A DNA stretch of 64,000 bases from Candidatus Omnitrophota bacterium (GTDB lineage: Bacteria; Omnitrophota; Gorgyraeia; JABMRN01): NCBI GenBank assembly GCA_028702395.1, contig JAQVOV010000001.1:9561-73560 (forward strand), given 5' to 3'. Below the pieces are notes generated by a model that worked only from the letters and a program-made list of their open reading frames with translations, had not been told where the DNA came from and made no database searches. How positions within the stretch are numbered: the stretch's first letter is position 1; every line of letters starts with the position of its first letter. Shown piece after piece: positions 1-7,457 of the stretch. The translations under genes were made by a program, and so were the position numbers.

Positions 1-32
1 ATTTTGGTAATATAATAAAGAAGAGGTAAATC

Positions 33-377
33 ATGATAGATACAACTTATGAAAGAAGAGCATATAAAAGGATAAACAAGGGTTTTTCAGCTATTCTGCA
101 GCCAGAACAATTAGGCGGTTTTCAGGATATGATAACCTTAAGGGATCTAAGCTGCGGCGGAGCCAGTTTTTTTTCTTCCAGCAAACTAGCTCAAGGAGCT
201 ATTGCTAATATGAAAATAACTCTTATACCAAACAAACCTTCCGTAGAATGTAGAGCACGAGTTTTAAGATCAGGCGTTGAAAGAAGCAGAGAACTTTTTC
301 CAACAGCTGTTCAATTCATTGATATAGATGCTGCCCAAAAGTCTAGAATAGAAGATCTCATTGAATCTTTGAGCTAA
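33..377 (+). CDS. PilZ domain protein (predicted c-di-GMP receptor)
   Basis: A 114-residue single-domain protein. The N-terminal RRAYKR (about residues 8-13) matches the RxxxR part of the PilZ signature, and DLSCGGA (about residues 38-44) matches the (D/N)xSxxG part. The length is that of a lone PilZ domain, so it probably works as a c-di-GMP-responsive adaptor rather than an enzyme. An AGAGG ribosome binding site lies just upstream of the ATG. Two HD-GYP phosphodiesterases and a MshEN-type ATPase elsewhere in the window fit the same second-messenger network. The target of this receptor cannot be read from the sequence. Confidence 0.85.
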   Translation: MIDTTYERRAYKRINKGFSAILQPEQLGGFQDMITLRDLSCGGASFFSSSKLAQGAIANMKITLIPNKPSVECRARVLRSGVERSRELFPTAVQFIDIDAAQKSRIEDLIESLS

Positions 378-492
378 GCCTTTCCACACCGTATAACTTT
401 TCATGACGATCCTCCGCACAATAGATTTGATATGGCTTAGAAGTCAGAGGTCAGAAGGGGCAGTTATCATTAAAAACACTGCTTATGAAAAA

Positions 493-655
493 GATCCCTC
501 GTAAGCGAAACACAGGTGTTTCGTAATTACTCGGGATTGATTAAAGAACTTTTTTTATTCAAAAAAGCCTATTATTCAAAGAGGTGATCCCTCGGAAGGA
601 AAAAGCAGTGCTTTTCCCATCTCCTAGGGATTAATTAAAGAACTTTTTTATTAAA
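493..655 (+). other. Two tandem structured stem-loop units
   Basis: Two successive units (about 493-560 and 586-651) share gatccctcg at the start and gggatt(g/a)attaaagaactttttt at the end. Between these ends each holds an internal hairpin of a different sequence: CGAAACAC/GTGTTTCG in unit 1 and GGAAAAGC-like/GCTTTTCC in unit 2. The outer ATCCC/GGGAT stem is kept in both. Changed bases with pairing preserved suggest a conserved RNA fold or a duplicated terminator-like element. I recognise no known riboswitch class. It lies between the PilZ gene and 6S RNA. Confidence 0.45.
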
Positions 656-663
656 AAAAGTTC

Positions 664-692
664 TTCTTAATTAAAAAAACAAGTGATACAAT
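664..692 (+). promoter_or_regulatory. Promoter of 6S RNA
   Basis: An extended -10 box TGATACAAT (684-692) lies about 10-15 bases upstream of the inferred 6S 5' end. A weak -35 TTCTTA (664-669) is 17 bases from the -10. The same TGATACAAT occurs in the ferritin-like gene promoter near 35867. Confidence 0.55.
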
Positions 693-700
693 AAAACCAT

Positions 701-865
701 AGAAGGTTTCCCTGCTGTGTTCGCGATCGAGGTTTTGATATTTTAGCCTATACTAAAATATTGGGAGCCTAACTCTAGCGTTCTCGAGGGATCGTTAGGA
801 GGGCACCCCCCTTAATCTAAAGGGACTATAATATTTGATCTCTAACGGCATAAGCAGGGTTTTTT
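701..865 (+). ncRNA. ssrS: 6S RNA
   Basis: About 160 bases without a good ORF whose ends pair (CCCTGCT at 710-716 with AGCAGGG at 853-859). The 5' part carries a GTTCG-type motif after the closing stem, there is a central GGGAGCC/GTTAGGAGGGC region, and the 3' part reads GGCATAAGCAGGG. This matches the general plan of bacterial 6S RNA, which mimics an open promoter and binds sigma70-RNA polymerase. An extended -10 promoter precedes it and an intrinsic terminator follows. The gene lies next to rarA; in Bacillus subtilis the 6S gene bsrA is also close to the rarA homologue. A covariance-model search would settle the call. Confidence 0.75.
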
Positions 866-871
866 AAAAAG

Positions 872-897
872 GTGAGCAACAGCTCACCTTTTTTAGA
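872..897 (+). terminator. Intrinsic terminator of 6S RNA
   Basis: Perfect hairpin AAGGTGAGC / GCTCACCTT with a 4-base loop, followed by TTTT, right behind the 6S RNA. Confidence 0.85.
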
Positions 898-1094
898 GAC
901 CAGTGACCAGAGACCAGAATAAATTGATTTAAAGATAAAAGATACAAAGATACAAAGATAAGAAGTTTTTAAAAGGTATAAAGATTTAATAGAAATTCGT
1001 AATTTAATCTTAGGATGAATGTTTTAAAGATAACCGGGATACAAAATGTTCTGGTTTCTGGTCTCTGGTATCTGGTTTCTAAACGCTATGAACG
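896..1094. repeat. Heptad-arm stem-loop element (CCAGTGA class)
   Basis: The left arm (895-918) is a run of degenerate 7-bp words (gaccagt gaccaga gaccaga). The right arm (1049-1080) is the complementary run (ctggttt ctggtct ctggtat ctggttt). The spacer holds the recurring core attgatttaaagata. About 200 bp are similar to 41806-42036. The right end (taaacgctatgaacggag) reaches the ribosome binding site of rarA. Confidence 0.75.
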
Positions 1095-1101
1095 GAGTTA
1101 G

Positions 1102-2409
1102 ATGGACCTCTTCTTACATCAATACACCTCAGAGAACGAACCATTAGCATCTCGCATTAGACCGATTGCACTGGACGGTGTTTTTGGACAGGAACATATT
1201 TTGTCTCAAGGCAAGCTTTTGAGAAGAGCCATAGAATCAGACAAGATATCTTCAGTTATTTTTTATGGTCCTCCGGGATGCGGAAAAACTACTCTGGCTA
1301 GAGTTATTTGCCAGATGACAGAGTCAAATTATGTGCAATTGAATGCTGTAAAGAACAATGTAACAGATATACGAAAAGTCATTAGCCAAGCTGAAAAAAA
1401 ATTTGCTATTGATAAGAAAAAAACAATAGTTGTCATTGATGAAATACATAGGTTCAATAAAGCTCAACAGGATGCTTTAATGGAGGATGTTGAGAAAGGA
1501 AATCCTATCTTAATAGGGACAACAACAGAAAACCCATTTTTTTCTGTTAATTCTGCACTTTTGTCTAGATCTCAGATCTTTGAGTTTAAACCCCTTTCAA
1601 AAGAAAATATAAAAGACATTTTAAAAACAGCAGTAAAGGATGACGTCAATGGTCTTGGGAAGATGAAAATAAAGATCACAGAAGAGGCCTTGGAGCACCT
1701 TTGCCAAAAGTGCGAAGGAGATGCCAGAATAGCTTTAAGTGCTTTGGAATTAGGGGCTTTAACTACACAACCAAATAGTAAAGGTATTATTGTTTTTGAT
1801 CAACATGTTGCACAGGAATCCATACAAAAAAAGATAGTTTTATATGATAAGGACGGTGACGGTCATTATGATACAGCAAGTGCTTTTATTAAAAGCATGA
1901 GAGGGTCAGACCCTGACGCAGCTTTATATTGGCTGGCAAAAATGATAGTTGCCGGAGAAGATGTGAAATTTGTTGCAAGGCGTATTGTTATATGCGCATC
2001 TGAAGATGTTGGTAATGCGGATCCTCATGCTTTGATAATAGCAAATGCAGCCTGTCAATCTGCTGAAAGGGTAGGTTTTCCTGAAGCAAGGATAATTTTA
2101 GCACAAGCCTGTGTTTATGTTGCATGTGCTCCGAAATCAAATGCAGTTTATCTGGCAATTGATTCAGCTATAGAAGATGTGAACAATAACATTATCCAAA
2201 AAGTCCCAAAACATTTAAAAGATACTCATTATAAAGGAGCCAAAGAAATGGGACACGGTAAAGATTATAAATATGCACATGATTATGAGAATCATTATGT
2301 TAAACAAGAATATATGCCTGAAAAAAAACAATATTATTTTCCGACAAATATGGGATATGAAAAAAAGATCAAGGAATGGATAGAAAGGTTGAAAAAAGAG
2401 AATGGTTAA
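1102..2409 (+). CDS. rarA: Replication-associated recombination protein A (RarA/MgsA) AAA+ ATPase
   Basis: A 435-residue clamp-loader-like AAA+ ATPase that acts at stalled replication forks. Walker A GPPGCGKTT lies at about residues 55-63, and Walker B VVIDEIHRF at about 112-120. The sensor region GTTTENPFFSVNSALLSR is typical of the family, and the C-terminal tetramerisation part contains ASEDVGNADP. Length matches the family. The start is preceded by a GGAG supplied by the end of the upstream repeat element. The 3' end overlaps the next gene by 8 bases, which suggests translational coupling. The neighbouring 6S RNA has its own terminator. Confidence 0.95.
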   Translation: MDLFLHQYTSENEPLASRIRPIALDGVFGQEHILSQGKLLRRAIESDKISSVIFYGPPGCGKTTLARVICQMTESNYVQLNAVKNNVTDIRKVISQAEKKFAIDKKKTIVVIDEIHRFNKAQQDALMEDVEKGNPILIGTTTENPFFSVNSALLSRSQIFEFKPLSKENIKDILKTAVKDDVNGLGKMKIKITEEALEHLCQKCEGDARIALSALELGALTTQPNSKGIIVFDQHVAQESIQKKIVLYDKDGDGHYDTASAFIKSMRGSDPDAALYWLAKMIVAGEDVKFVARRIVICASEDVGNADPHALIIANAACQSAERVGFPEARIILAQACVYVACAPKSNAVYLAIDSAIEDVNNNIIQKVPKHLKDTHYKGAKEMGHGKDYKYAHDYENHYVKQEYMPEKKQYYFPTNMGYEKKIKEWIERLKKENG

Positions 2410-3394
2410 AGCTATAGGATTATTCAGCGGAGGGCTTGATAGTATTCTTGCATGTAAATTAATAATGGAGCAGGGCATAAAGGTGAAAGGACTTGCTTTT
2501 CTTATGGATTTTGCATCTAGAGATACTGATGGATTTAAGGAAAGACTTAAAAAAACAGCCAAGCAGATAAACCTTGAACTGGATATCATCGATGTTTCCG
2601 AAGAATTTTTAGAGCTAATACGAAATCCAGTGCATGGTTTCGGGAAAAATCTGAACCCTTGTATAGATTGCAAGACTTTTTTTCTTACAAAAGCAAAAGA
2701 GATAATGGATAAAGAAGGCTATGATCTTATTTTTACAGGAGAAGTTATCGGTCAACGGCCAATGTCTCAGAGAAAAGAAGCGCTTAATATAATAAGTAAT
2801 AGCTCCGGATTAAAGGGTACATTGCTTAGGCCTCTTTCTGCAAAAATATTACCTGAAACAGCAGCAGAACAAAAAGGGTTAGTGGACAGGTCAAAGCTTC
2901 TTGATCTCAATGGACGTTCAAGAAAGCCTCAAATGGCTTTAGCTCAAAAGTATGGGATCAAAATTTATGGAACTCCTGCAGGAGGGTGTCTCTTAACAGA
3001 TCCTATTTTTGCAAAAAGATTATTGGATATTATAGAGCATGATTCATTAGATAAGGAAAGTATAAAACTATTAAAATTTGGAAGACATTTCCGGTTAGAT
3101 GCAAAAACCAAGGTCATTGTAGGCAGGGACGAAAAAGAAAATGATATTATAGAAGAACAAGTACAAGAAAATGATCTGCTTTTCGAAGGTGATGATTTTT
3201 CAAGCCCGATCGGATTACTTAGAGGCAATATTACACAGGAAAATATAAAAAAAGCAGCGGAATTAGTTGTTTCACATACAAGGGAGAGTGCCAAGGAAAA
3301 AGTCAAAGTGATATTTTGGCCTAAAGAAGGGTTTGTTGATGTCCTGGATGTTTCTGCAGCTAGTCCAAAAGAAAGAGAAACCCTAAGAATATAA
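2402..3394 (+). CDS. PP-loop ATPase, ThiI/MnmA-like tRNA thiolation-type protein
   Basis: 330 residues. The N-terminal PP-loop SGGLDS (residues 9-14) marks an ATP pyrophosphatase that adenylates its substrate. NPCIDCK (about 85-91) and FTGEVIGQRPMSQ (about 110-122) are typical of ThiI/MnmA-related tRNA sulfur-transfer enzymes. The C-terminal region (GRHFRLD, then VGRDEKEND) resembles the NFACT-R/DUF814 domain found fused to such proteins. I infer a tRNA thiolation role but cannot name the modified base. It overlaps rarA by 8 bases and probably shares its transcript. No THUMP or rhodanese domain is visible, so it is not a standard ThiI. Confidence 0.7.
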   Translation: MVKAIGLFSGGLDSILACKLIMEQGIKVKGLAFLMDFASRDTDGFKERLKKTAKQINLELDIIDVSEEFLELIRNPVHGFGKNLNPCIDCKTFFLTKAKEIMDKEGYDLIFTGEVIGQRPMSQRKEALNIISNSSGLKGTLLRPLSAKILPETAAEQKGLVDRSKLLDLNGRSRKPQMALAQKYGIKIYGTPAGGCLLTDPIFAKRLLDIIEHDSLDKESIKLLKFGRHFRLDAKTKVIVGRDEKENDIIEEQVQENDLLFEGDDFSSPIGLLRGNITQENIKKAAELVVSHTRESAKEKVKVIFWPKEGFVDVLDVSAASPKERETLRI

Positions 3395-3584
3395 AGACTG
3401 AATAAACTTTAATGGCTAACGACAAAAGATCTCACCAAAAAACAAAAGAAAAGGAAAAATTCATTCTCCTAATGCGATCATAAAAAGATTGCATAAAGGT
3501 GTGAAAAGTGATAGGCTATTGGCTGAAGCTAACTATTTTTTGCTAAAAAGCAACCGGCTATAGCGAAAAAAAGGAGAAGACAAC

Positions 3585-3812
3585 ATGGTGAAAAAATATG
3601 TAAGCCCCACAATGAAAGCAGTCGAACTTGAACCAAAGCAAGCAATAATACAAGTTTGTGTAATTGGCGGAGTATATATGAGAAATGTTCCTCTTGCCCC
3701 TATTTGTTTTCCGGCAGGAACAGACATGACAGGAATATGTTCTGTTTCAGTAAAAGGACAAGAAACAGGGAGCGTATCTCTTTCCCCTGTTGGTGAACTG
3801 CCAGGATCATAA
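3585..3812 (+). CDS. Three-cysteine small peptide family, copy 1
   Basis: 75 residues, one of eight related genes in the window (also at 16812, 33614, 34013, 37288, 37749, 41077 and 59678). The N-terminal block has the family pattern KKYxxPxxKxxxL, then QAIIQVCVIGGVY. The middle is variable with two more cysteines (PIC, GIC). VKGQ follows, and the peptide ends in PGS. It has no membrane segment or obvious signal peptide. Unlike most copies it has a good ribosome binding site (AAAGGAG) 12 bases before the ATG. An inverted repeat (about 3511-3560) lies upstream. Function is unknown; the layout of constant front and variable back resembles a peptide precursor, which is inference. Confidence 0.75.
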   Translation: MVKKYVSPTMKAVELEPKQAIIQVCVIGGVYMRNVPLAPICFPAGTDMTGICSVSVKGQETGSVSLSPVGELPGS

Positions 3813-3860
3813 TCGGCAGTAGGGGCAATGAATTGCCCCTACAAAAAAACAAAGGTAAAA

Positions 3861-4094
3861 ATGCATAATTGTTCACAATGCCCTAAAAAACATTCTTGCG
3901 ATAGCGAGTTAAACACAAAAGATACTTTAAAAGCTATCCTAAAAATTTTCATTATGCCTTTTTTTTTGTTTTTAATAGGTATTACCATAGGCGTTGCACT
4001 GTTCTCTAAAAACGAGTTTCGCTATTTAATAGGGTTTATGTTAGGGTTTATGTTAATTGTTCTTAATTTTGTAGTTATAAGGCAACCGAAATGA
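3861..4094 (+). CDS. Small cysteine-containing membrane protein
   Basis: 77 residues from the ATG at 3861. A longer reading from 3828 would begin inside a palindrome (taggggca-atgaa-ttgccccta), whereas 3861 follows an AAAGG. The N-terminus holds a cysteine cluster CSQCPKKHSC, followed by a charged stretch and two hydrophobic segments with a short loop (about residues 24-47 and 55-73), so two membrane spans are likely. The cysteines suggest metal or redox binding. I do not recognise the family. It sits between the peptide gene and the CcdA/TlpA redox cassette. Confidence 0.5.
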   Translation: MHNCSQCPKKHSCDSELNTKDTLKAILKIFIMPFFLFLIGITIGVALFSKNEFRYLIGFMLGFMLIVLNFVVIRQPK

Positions 4095-4281
4095 GTATTG
4101 AGTAGTATGTCTGTGCGTCATGAGTATTGCGTCATGGGTAATGTGTCTGAGTGTCTTGTGTCCGCCTGCAGGCGAGACAGGTTTGCTGTGGAATTCTAAA
4201 ATGTAGTTTTCCTCAAAAGACGCAGTACTCATTACACACTACTCATGACACACAGACACATTACCCATGACCCATGACACG
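4095..4281. repeat. Heptad-arm stem-loop element (ATGAGTA class)
   Basis: The left half is a run of 7-bp words fitting nTGnGTn (atgagta, ttgcgtc, atgggta, atgtgtc). The right half carries the complementary words (tactcat, tacacac, gacacac, ttaccca, tgaccca). The centre contains gctgtggaa, which recurs near 16492 and 42643 and reversed near 18767 and 33555. The element ends just before the GGAGG of ccdA. Confidence 0.7.
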
Positions 4282-4294
4282 TTTGGAGGTTAAC

Positions 4295-4981
4295 ATGACA
4301 GAGAATGTTTCTGTTTTCATGGCTTTTGGAGCAGGGCTTGTTTCTTTTTTTAGCCCGTGTGTTTTTCCTTTGATACCGGCCTTTTTATCGTATTTAACAG
4401 GCATCTCTTTTTCTAGCATTGAGAACATTTCTTTGGAAGAGAAAAAGGAAATAAGACGAAAAACAATAAACCATACCTTATGGTTTATTGGGGGATTTAC
4501 AGTTGTTTTTGTTTTGCTTGGTCTAACTTCCAGTTTTGTAGGAAAATTCTTTTTACAATATCAAAAGGTATTCCTTAAGATGGGCGCGGTCTTAATAATT
4601 TTCTTAGGCCTGTTCGTTATGGGATTATTAAAAATACCTGCAATGGCTAAACATGCACAAATTGATTATCGCAAGAAAAGAATAAGCTATATTGGTTCCT
4701 GCTTAGTTGGAATGAGCTTTGCCTTTGCATGGACCCCATGCGTAGGGCCTATTCTGGCTTCAGTTTTAATATATGCAAGTTCTGCTGCCAGCATGCAAAA
4801 AGGAGCTTTTCTTTTGGCTGTATTTTCATTGGGAATGGGAATTCCTTTTTTAATAGCAGCAATTTTCATAAACTCTTTTTTGTTGATTTTTTCAAAAATA
4901 AAGAGGATAATAAAATATGTAAATATATTATGCGGGATAGGGTTGGTTGTTTTTGGTATTTTAATATTAATAGGGAGGTAA
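4295..4981 (+). CDS. CcdA-family thiol:disulfide transmembrane electron carrier
   Basis: 228 residues from the ATG at 4295, chosen because TGGAGG lies 7 bases upstream; the earlier ATG at 4274 falls in a repeat arm. There are about six membrane segments. The two family cysteines sit in FFSPCVFPLIPAF near the N-terminus and in AWTPCVGPIL in the middle. CcdA/DsbD-type proteins carry electrons from cytoplasmic thioredoxin across the inner membrane to periplasmic thioredoxin-like proteins. The next gene, 3 bases on, encodes such a partner, so the pair probably supports cytochrome c maturation or general periplasmic thiol reduction. Confidence 0.9.
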   Translation: MTENVSVFMAFGAGLVSFFSPCVFPLIPAFLSYLTGISFSSIENISLEEKKEIRRKTINHTLWFIGGFTVVFVLLGLTSSFVGKFFLQYQKVFLKMGAVLIIFLGLFVMGLLKIPAMAKHAQIDYRKKRISYIGSCLVGMSFAFAWTPCVGPILASVLIYASSAASMQKGAFLLAVFSLGMGIPFLIAAIFINSFLLIFSKIKRIIKYVNILCGIGLVVFGILILIGR

Positions 4982-4983
4982 AT

Positions 4984-5463
4984 ATGAAAAAAATATGGGG
5001 GTTTTGTTTATTGTTCTTTTTTATAGTGAGCATGTGTACTGCATTATATGCTCAGCCTCAGCAGGCTCATGATTTTGTGATAAAAGATATTTCCGGAAAT
5101 GATATCAAATTATCAGATCATAAAGGGAAAGTGATATTTCTTAACTTTTTTGCTACTTGGTGTCCTCCATGCAGAATGGAAATGCCTGATTTTAATGATA
5201 TTGCAAAAGCCTATCCGGATGATGTAGCTGTAATTGCCATAAACGTTGATAATGAACCGGAATTAAATATCAGAGAGTTCGTTAATGAACAAGGACTTGT
5301 TTTTCCTGTATGTGTAGACACACAGGGATTATCCCAATTATATGGACCTATACGTGCTATTCCTGTTACTATTGTGATAGACAAGGATTTTTTAATAGCA
5401 GAAAGATATGTTGGTGCAAGGTCAAGAGATGTATTCGAGGAAGACATAAAAAGGTTGCAATAA
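4984..5463 (+). CDS. TlpA/ResA-like periplasmic thioredoxin
   Basis: 159 residues. The start at 4984 is set by GGGAGG 5 bases upstream and by the signal peptide that follows (KK, then a hydrophobic run to about residue 23, ending TALYAQ). The redoxin domain has the active site FFATWCPPCR (WCxxC) and a cis-Pro loop in RAIPVTIVID. It is expected to be exported and kept reduced by the CcdA protein encoded directly upstream, with thiol reduction of cytochrome c apoproteins or other targets as its job. Only 1 base separates it from the next gene, so the three genes are one operon. Confidence 0.9.
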   Translation: MKKIWGFCLLFFFIVSMCTALYAQPQQAHDFVIKDISGNDIKLSDHKGKVIFLNFFATWCPPCRMEMPDFNDIAKAYPDDVAVIAINVDNEPELNIREFVNEQGLVFPVCVDTQGLSQLYGPIRAIPVTIVIDKDFLIAERYVGARSRDVFEEDIKRLQ

Positions 5464-5464
5464 A

Positions 5465-6097
5465 ATGAAAAAAATCATTTGCTTGATCCTGTGTTTTGTT
5501 TTTTATTGTACGATATGTTTTTCCGATGGGCTTAAAAAAGCACCTGGGTTTTCATTAAGGAAAGTTTCTTTTGGAGATACTTCTTCAGTATCTCTTGATG
5601 AGTATAAGCAAAATATCGTTCTATTGGTTTTTTTTGCAAGATGGAACATTCCTTCAGTTAATCAAATACCTGTTATAGAAGGTGTTGCGGATAGTTATCA
5701 GGAAGTTATTGCCTTAGGGATAAACTCATCTTTAGATGCAGACAATAATTTAACCAGATTTGAAAATCAGATGAGTGCAAATTTCCCTTTCCTTGCTTCA
5801 GACGGAGTTGTTACTCAAAAGTATGGTGTTGGTCAAAATTTGCCTGTAGTTGTTCTTATAACAGCAGATAGCCAGGAAATATACAAGAAATATACAGGGC
5901 CGGTTTCTTATCAAAAGCTTAAACAAGATATAGATAAACTTTTAGCAGAAGAAAAAGCGAAAAGGGAGGAAGAAAAATTAAAAGAAAAGCTAAAAGAAAC
6001 ACAAGAAGATTCAAAAGAAACCAGTAATGAAACCAAGACAGAGCATGAAATTATCTATAATACCGTGCAAGACACAGAGGAAACGCAAAGCCCTTAA
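5465..6097 (+). CDS. Thioredoxin-fold protein lacking catalytic cysteines
   Basis: 210 residues with a signal peptide (MKKIICLILCF, cleavage near CFSDG). The redoxin fold aligns with the preceding TlpA gene (APGFSL, DEYKQNIVLLVFFARW, NLPVVVLI). The active-site WCPPC is replaced by WNIPS, so both catalytic cysteines are gone. The last 45 or so residues are a highly charged Lys/Glu tail, probably a coil. It is probably a duplicate of the upstream gene that became a non-redox binding or chaperone-like protein; this is inference. It lies 1 base after the TlpA gene and 13 bases before metV. Confidence 0.8.
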   Translation: MKKIICLILCFVFYCTICFSDGLKKAPGFSLRKVSFGDTSSVSLDEYKQNIVLLVFFARWNIPSVNQIPVIEGVADSYQEVIALGINSSLDADNNLTRFENQMSANFPFLASDGVVTQKYGVGQNLPVVVLITADSQEIYKKYTGPVSYQKLKQDIDKLLAEEKAKREEEKLKEKLKETQEDSKETSNETKTEHEIIYNTVQDTEETQSP

Positions 6098-6110
6098 AAG
6101 ATAGGAAATA

Positions 6111-6716
6111 ATGGTAATAACTAAACAAAAACAGATCGAAAAAATAAAGCAGTTTCTTAAGCCTAAAGAGAGAATTTTTATTATTGGATGCGGGGAATGT
6201 GCAACTGTTTGTGCTACTGGCGGAGAACCTGAAATTTTAAAAATGAAAAAGCTCTTAGAGCAAGAGGAGTTCAGCATAACAGGATTTGCAATTCCTGATG
6301 CTCCTTGTAATGCAGTACAAATAAGAAAGGTTTTAAGGGAAAACAAGCAAATATTGGCTGGTTCGGATTCTATACTTGTTCTTGCATGCGGATTAGGTGC
6401 ACAATCTATAAAAGATAATATGGTACAGGATCTTGCTATACATATCGGGTGTGATACTCTTGGGATGGGACAAACAGCCAAAAATAACGAGTTTCCTCAA
6501 ACTTGTGTAGGATGTGGAGATTGCATTTTAGAACTCACAGATACTATATGTCCTGTGGCTAATTGTGCGAAAAGCTTGATGAATGGGCCTTGTGGAGGCC
6601 AAAATAAAGGTAAATGTGAAATAAACAAGGAAAAAGACTGTGCTTGGATCAAAATATATGAGTCTTTAAAAAAGAAAGATAGTGTATATTTATTAAAAGA
6701 AATACGATATTCTTAA
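6111..6716 (+). CDS. metV: MTHFR-associated zinc protein MetV-like
   Basis: 201 residues, matching the methylenetetrahydrofolate reductase C-terminal domain family (MetV). Visible cysteine motifs include IGCGECATVCATGG near the N-terminus, the block TCVGCGDCILE, then CPVANCAKSLMNGPCGG and a final KGKCE...KDCAW. MetV works with MetF in acetogens and related bacteria to reduce methylene-THF to methyl-THF. No metF is adjacent here. The preceding genes are thiol-redox genes, and the next gene handles 5-formyl-THF, so a link to one-carbon folate metabolism is plausible. Confidence 0.85.
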   Translation: MVITKQKQIEKIKQFLKPKERIFIIGCGECATVCATGGEPEILKMKKLLEQEEFSITGFAIPDAPCNAVQIRKVLRENKQILAGSDSILVLACGLGAQSIKDNMVQDLAIHIGCDTLGMGQTAKNNEFPQTCVGCGDCILELTDTICPVANCAKSLMNGPCGGQNKGKCEINKEKDCAWIKIYESLKKKDSVYLLKEIRYS

Positions 6717-6854
6717 GGAAAAAGCAGATCTGTTTAACTAGTTGTACTGGTTGCACTGGTTAAAGGAACCTTCCAAATATGGTTTAGAAAAAAGGGATGT
6801 TTTTAAAATAAAAGATAGCATAAATAGTCTTTTATAGTATAATAAATAGGAAAT

Positions 6855-7412
6855 ATGCAAATGCGTAAGCAAGAATTAAGAAAGGAGATTCTTGACAGGT
6901 TGAAAAAACAGCCTGAAGATTCTAAAATAACTAAAGAAAATGCAATAAGAGACAAATTTTTATCTTCAGAAGAGTTTTTGAATAACCGTGTTATTATGTT
7001 CTATGTTTCAATGGCAGAAGAAGTTGATACATGGACTATGATCAAAGAGGCTATAGACGCAGGTAAAACAGTAGCAGTTCCTTACAACCTGAAAGAAACT
7101 AATGATATGGTTCCTGTTAAGATAAGGGACCTGAAAAAAGATCTGGAAAAGGGTAGCTATGGGATATATCAACCAAAAAACAAGGATGACAACAAAGTCC
7201 CTTTAAAAGATATTGAGCTTGTAATTGTTCCGGGAGTGGCTTTTGATACGAATAAGAATAGACTTGGCAGAGGAAAAGGATATTACGATAAATTCTTAAA
7301 AAAATTGCCTAAAAAAACAGTCACTATCGGATTATGTTTTGACTTTCAGATTGTAAAAAACCTGCCTGTAGATCATTTTGATCTGCCTGTTGATAAAATC
7401 ATAACAAATTAA
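6855..7412 (+). CDS. 5-formyltetrahydrofolate cyclo-ligase
   Basis: 185 residues. The enzyme converts 5-formyl-THF to 5,10-methenyl-THF with ATP. The family motifs are RKQELRKEI at the N-terminus, the substrate/ATP region VPGVAFDTNKNRLGRGKGYYD near residues 127-147, and the final PVD.I. Length is normal. A TATAAT (6838-6843) lies 11 bases before the start, and AGGAA is the only ribosome binding signal; a second in-frame ATG follows at 6861. The short space upstream (6717-6854) holds degenerate words of the actagttgtactgg type. In E. coli this gene (ygfA) lies beside 6S RNA; here it does not. Confidence 0.92.
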   Translation: MQMRKQELRKEILDRLKKQPEDSKITKENAIRDKFLSSEEFLNNRVIMFYVSMAEEVDTWTMIKEAIDAGKTVAVPYNLKETNDMVPVKIRDLKKDLEKGSYGIYQPKNKDDNKVPLKDIELVIVPGVAFDTNKNRLGRGKGYYDKFLKKLPKKTVTIGLCFDFQIVKNLPVDHFDLPVDKIITN

Positions 7413-7457
7413 TACGGTTTTCATTTGTCTTTTAGTATGCTTAACGGAGGGATAATC

